Shown piece by piece: positions 60,900 through 64,000 of a stretch of DNA of 64,000 nucleotides. The position numbers were made by a program, and so were the translations under genes. Numbering within the stretch: the stretch's first letter is position 1; every line of letters begins with the position of its first letter. The notes beneath the pieces are model-generated. The model searched no databases. It was given only the letters and a program-made list of their open reading frames with translations, and was not told where the DNA came from. The DNA comes from Nocardia abscessus NBRC 100374. GTDB taxonomy: Bacteria; Actinomycetota; Actinomycetes; Mycobacteriales; Mycobacteriaceae. The stretch is from positions 1 to 64,000 of the forward strand of contig NZ_BAFP01000071.1 in the NCBI RefSeq assembly GCF_000308455.1, read 5' to 3'.

Positions 60900-62591
60900 T
60901 CAGGAATCGGCGCGCAGCAGCATCGCCCCGCCGGGCGTGAGCCCGCCGCTGGAGACGACCGCGACCCGGGCGCCTGCGACCTGCCGCTCCCCGCCCGCGC
61001 CGCGCAGCTGCACCACCGCCTCGTGCAGCAGGCCCATGCCGTGTGTGCGGCCGTGGGAGAGCTGGCCGCCGTGCGTGTTGACCGGGATCGTGCCGTCGCG
61101 GGCGATGTTCTTGCCCCCGTCGAGGAAGTCCTTGCCCTCGCCGATTCCGCAGAAGCCGAGCGCCTCGATCCAGGACAGGCAGTTGAAGCTGAACCCGTCG
61201 TAGAGTTCGGCGACGTCGACGTCCTCGGGGCGCAGCGTGGTGCGCGTCCACAGGTGCGCGGCCGGGCCGAGCACCTGTGGTTCGTGGGTGAGCGTGCTCT
61301 GGTCCCACTCGACGCGCTCGATGATCTGCGTGCCGACCGCCTCCACCAGCACCGGCGCGGTGGGCAGATCGCGTGCGGCGTCGATCGCCGAGACGATCAC
61401 CGCCACCGCGCCGTCGCAGGGGACGTCGCAGTCGTAGAGCCCGAACGGGGTGGTGATGGGCCGCGCCGAGAGGTAGTCGTCCATGGTCATCGGGTCGCGG
61501 TAGACCGCGGTCGGCTCCAGTTCGGCGTTGGCGCGCTGATTGAGCGCGATCCAGCCCAGCGTCTCGCGCGTGGTGCCGTAGCGATGGAAGTGACGCTGCG
61601 CGTTCTGGGCGAGCGTGTGCGCGGCGGAGATCGCGCCGAACGGCGTCAGCCAGCTCGTGGTGCGGCCACCGGAGGACGGGATCCGTCCCGCCTTCGCCAG
61701 CTCGTTGAAGGTCGATTCCCAGACGGTGCGGAAGCACAGCACGTGCCGGGCCAGTCCGGCCGCCACCGCGGTCATCGCCGCGACCACCGACCCGCCCGGC
61801 CCGAAGGTCTCGATACCGCCGTTGTGCCAGCTGGGGCGCAGACCGAGCGCGGCTTCCAGCGCGGTCACCCCGCCCTCGCCGAAGCCGCCGAGATTGCCGC
61901 CGCCGGGATAGGACGCCAGGCCGTCGATGTCGTCGAGCGTCAGGCCCGCGTCGGCTACGGCGCGCTCGCACGCCTCGATCGTCAGCTCCAGCGGTGGCAC
62001 CATGAGCCTGCGCCCGATCCGGGACATGCCGATGCCGGTGAGCGCGACCTTCTCCTCGAACTTCTCCTGCCGCAGCATCGGCCGCACATATTCGGCGAAA
62101 CGCTCCGGCTCGATCTCGTCCACCGGCAGCGGTGCGGGCTCGGTTTGCTCGGCGGCGGGACGGAACAGCGGCAGCCAGACGTCGGCGTCCTGCCGGAAGA
62201 CCACCTCCACCCGCATGCCCAGGGCGAGGTCGCCGGGATCGGCGTCGATGATGTTGGTGGTCAACCGGACTCGGGGATCCTCGACCAGCGCCACCTGCGC
62301 CACCACGTACGGCGGTCGCAGGCCCGGCACGGCGAAGCGGTGGTTCACCGTGAAGCTCGCCAGGGTGGCCGCGCCGGAGACCTCCCGCACACCGAGATCG
62401 TGCCCGCGGCAGTACCGGCACACCGGTTGCGGCGGATGGATGAGCGCCGTGCAGGATCGGCACTCCTGGATGCGCAGCTTGCCGTCGGCCCCCGAGGTCC
62501 AGAAGAACTCGGTGTCCAGGCCGAGCAGCGGCAGCGGCCGGCCCGACGGCTCGGCCGTCGTCGCAGGGGTCTTCTCCTCCGCGTCTGCCAC
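60900..62591 (-). CDS. DUF35 (zinc ribbon/OB)-thiolase-like fusion, Ltp2-type aldolase candidate
   Basis: A 563-residue fusion. Residues about 20-155 are a DUF35 domain, with a zinc ribbon from Cys44, Cys47, Cys58 and Cys61 (CRSC, CRYC) and an OB fold. From about 180 on is a thiolase-superfamily domain of the SCP-x/Ltp type with AELYDGFSFNCLSWIEALGFCGIGEG and NTHGGQLSHGRTHGMG. In steroid degradation Ltp2 needs the separate DUF35 domain of ChsH2 to do a retro-aldol cleavage; here both are in one chain. GTG 62591 has GAGGAGG five bases upstream. The product class is inferred from the family. Confidence 0.9.
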   Translation of the reverse strand: MADAEEKTPATTAEPSGRPLPLLGLDTEFFWTSGADGKLRIQECRSCTALIHPPQPVCRYCRGHDLGVREVSGAATLASFTVNHRFAVPGLRPPYVVAQVALVEDPRVRLTTNIIDADPGDLALGMRVEVVFRQDADVWLPLFRPAAEQTEPAPLPVDEIEPERFAEYVRPMLRQEKFEEKVALTGIGMSRIGRRLMVPPLELTIEACERAVADAGLTLDDIDGLASYPGGGNLGGFGEGGVTALEAALGLRPSWHNGGIETFGPGGSVVAAMTAVAAGLARHVLCFRTVWESTFNELAKAGRIPSSGGRTTSWLTPFGAISAAHTLAQNAQRHFHRYGTTRETLGWIALNQRANAELEPTAVYRDPMTMDDYLSARPITTPFGLYDCDVPCDGAVAVIVSAIDAARDLPTAPVLVEAVGTQIIERVEWDQSTLTHEPQVLGPAAHLWTRTTLRPEDVDVAELYDGFSFNCLSWIEALGFCGIGEGKDFLDGGKNIARDGTIPVNTHGGQLSHGRTHGMGLLHEAVVQLRGAGGERQVAGARVAVVSSGGLTPGGAMLLRADS

Positions 62592-62690
62592 AGCGCCTCC
62601 TCGTAGTCGTCGCAGCCGACAGCCGCGTGTGTCCGGCCTCGGGCCACACGCGGCGGGTCGTCCGGTTCCGTTGTCGCCGACCGTTTCCGG

Positions 62691-64000
62691 TCAGATCTGT
62701 GCCGTGCCTTTGTGCACGGTCACCGGCTCGGCGAGCCGCTGCTCGTCGCAGACTTTCTGCAGCTTCTCCAGGGTCTCGTCGAGCCCGGGACCGAGCCGGG
62801 GACCCGGGGTGAACTCGGTGGGCAGGTGCCGCATGCCCTGGATGACCGCGATCGTGTCGTAGTGCACGGTCTCCTCCGGGATGCACCGGAAGTCCGGCAT
62901 CCGGTCCAGCACCGCAACCAGCATCCGCTTGAACACCGTGCGGGCCACATTGGAGCCGATGCAGCGGTGGATGCCGAGACCGAAGCTGTAGTGCCGGTTG
63001 CCTTTCCGATCCAGGATCAGTTCCTCCGGATTGTCGAACACCGCCGGGTCGCGGTTGGCCATCGCCCAGGACAACCAGACCCGATCACCTTCTTTGAAGG
63101 AGGCTCCCGCCACCTCGCAGTCCTCCGCGATGGTGCGCGCGTCGCCCGGCGCCGGGGTGTAGTAGCGCAGGAACTCCTCGGTGGCCGAGTCCAGCAGCAG
63201 ATCCCGTTCCCGGCTGAGGGTTTCGCGCTCGCCCGGATGCTCGGACAACCATTCGAGGGCGTGCGCGGTGAGCGCGGTGGTGGTGTCGAAACCGCCGCCG
63301 ATGAGCAGGCTGAGCATGCCCAGGATCTCCATGTCCGGCAGCGGCTCCCCGTTGACCGGCGCGGAGGCGACCGCGTGGATGAGGCCGGGACGGGGATTCT
63401 CCCGGATCTCGGCGAGGTTGGTCAGCAGGTCCAGACCCATCGTGCGGTGCATCTCCGCGATGCGCGGGTAGTCCGGCGAGTCCGGCGGCGTGTACACCGC
63501 CGCGTGCACCGGCTCGTTGTAGATGGTCCACTTCCGCAACGGGACGCCCAGCATCCCCAGGGTCAGCACGGCGGGAACGACATTGGCCAGATCGTCGACG
63601 AAATCGATACGGCCGCTCTCGATCTTCTCGTCCAGGGCCGCGCGCACCACCTCGTCCACGAACGGAATCCAGCGTTTGACGGCGGCGGGGGAGAGATACG
63701 GGTTGAGCGCGGAGCGCAATTCCCGGTGCTCGGGCTCGTCCATCTCCAGGATGCCGCCCCGGATGCCACGCGCCCGGGGCGGCGCCGGAATGGAGATCCC
63801 CTTGTAGCCCTTTCGAACACCCTGCGGGTCGTTATCGTTGGAGACGTGCGGGCAGCGCGCGAGTTCGAACACTTCCTTGTTGCCCGCGGCCACCCAGTGA
63901 CCCTCGTAGGTGTCGGTCCAGGCGAGCGGGCACTCGCTCTGCATCTCCTCGGTGATCGACTGGAAATTCTCCCGGTATTCCGGTGCGTACCGGTCGAAAT
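62691..64000 (-). CDS. Cytochrome P450, 5' end outside window
   Basis: The gene is open to the window edge, with codons upstream of the first in-frame ATG (63944) reading YAPEYRENFQSITEEM, typical P450 N-terminal sequence, so the true start lies beyond 64000. It has the I-helix GGGFDTTTALT, E-x2-R in EEFLRYYTP and the heme loop FGLGIHRCIGSNVAR (axial Cys codon at 62961-62963). It has no ferredoxin gene beside it in the window. It is upstream of the DUF35-thiolase gene by 99 bases and is presumably in the same operon. Confidence 0.94.
   Translation of the reverse strand, partial: FDRYAPEYRENFQSITEEMQSECPLAWTDTYEGHWVAAGNKEVFELARCPHVSNDNDPQGVRKGYKGISIPAPPRARGIRGGILEMDEPEHRELRSALNPYLSPAAVKRWIPFVDEVVRAALDEKIESGRIDFVDDLANVVPAVLTLGMLGVPLRKWTIYNEPVHAAVYTPPDSPDYPRIAEMHRTMGLDLLTNLAEIRENPRPGLIHAVASAPVNGEPLPDMEILGMLSLLIGGGFDTTTALTAHALEWLSEHPGERETLSRERDLLLDSATEEFLRYYTPAPGDARTIAEDCEVAGASFKEGDRVWLSWAMANRDPAVFDNPEELILDRKGNRHYSFGLGIHRCIGSNVARTVFKRMLVAVLDRMPDFRCIPEETVHYDTIAVIQGMRHLPTEFTPGPRLGPGLDETLEKLQKVCDEQRLAEPVTVHKGTAQI

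Noticed and set aside
1..64000. tRNA, rRNA, CRISPR array, insertion sequence or prophage
   Set aside because: I saw no regularly spaced repeats, transposase or phage genes and no recognisable tRNA cloverleaf; a covariance-model scan was not possible here.
22239..64000. Standard cholesterol-degradation cluster
   Set aside because: FadE pairs and the Ltp2-like protein resemble it, but KstD, KshA/B, HsaA-D and Mce genes are absent and no AAC-N2-GTT KstR-type operator stood out in the promoters I read.

Overview
The window is very GC-rich actinobacterial DNA, most likely Nocardia or a close relative in the Mycobacteriales. The signs are an RbpA gene, a broken copy of an Emb-type arabinosyltransferase (arabinogalactan wall), tandem IdeR/DtxR iron boxes in front of bfd-bfr, an actinobacterial NRPS with a DrrAB-like exporter, and many GTG starts in ATGA/GTGA overlaps. 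I saw no tRNA, rRNA, CRISPR array or insertion sequence.

Region 1 (1-6011) is the 3' end of a peptide synthetase gene (T-C-A-T-TE), translationally coupled to a two-gene ABC exporter. Region 2 (6037-22211) is a mosaic of housekeeping and accessory genes: rbpA, a zinc-finger protein, membrane proteins, an M23 peptidase, an ArsR regulator, a GT9 glycosyltransferase, secreted proteins, an L,D-transpeptidase, a TetR/SDR/FAD-monooxygenase operon and a patatin. It also carries signs of decay: a truncated emb gene, a truncated and frameshifted phospholipase-like gene, and a lone GyrB-like ATPase domain with a damaged nucleotide site.

Region 3 (22239-64000) is a roughly 42-kb catabolic island, interrupted only by bfr/bfd and a lipoprotein gene. 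One operon (22239-32119, minus) encodes a beta-propeller lactonase-like protein, an SDR, a Rieske oxygenase, a Baeyer-Villiger monooxygenase, a second SDR, a ThDP enzyme and an aldehyde dehydrogenase: a plausible hydroxylate, oxidise, lactonise, open and oxidise-to-acid sequence. The other operons supply acyl-CoA ligases, two families of CoA-transferase, six acyl-CoA dehydrogenases in three subunit-like pairs, three enoyl-CoA hydratases, a two-hotdog dehydratase, quinone-oxidoreductase-like enzymes, two P450s, two ferredoxins and a DUF35-thiolase fusion resembling the Ltp2/ChsH2 retro-aldolase of steroid side-chain breakdown. The substrate is probably a bulky alicyclic compound (terpenoid, steroid-like or macrocyclic), but the sequence does not name it.

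The island appears to be wired by two regulators. A GntR/FCD protein (32635-33441) sits beside two almost identical 29-bp elements (32226-32254 and 33524-33552), with a third related site at 46624-46640. A TetR-type protein (52433-53086) sits beside a GAGAAT-N3-ATTCTC motif that recurs at 44219, 52319/52341 and 56151, doubled at a 21-bp spacing at the second and, more weakly, the third place. Together these sites cover most of the divergent promoters of the island. This two-regulon architecture around an unassigned ring-degradation pathway is the most interesting content of the window. Both the left (NRPS) and right (P450) edge genes are cut by the window.
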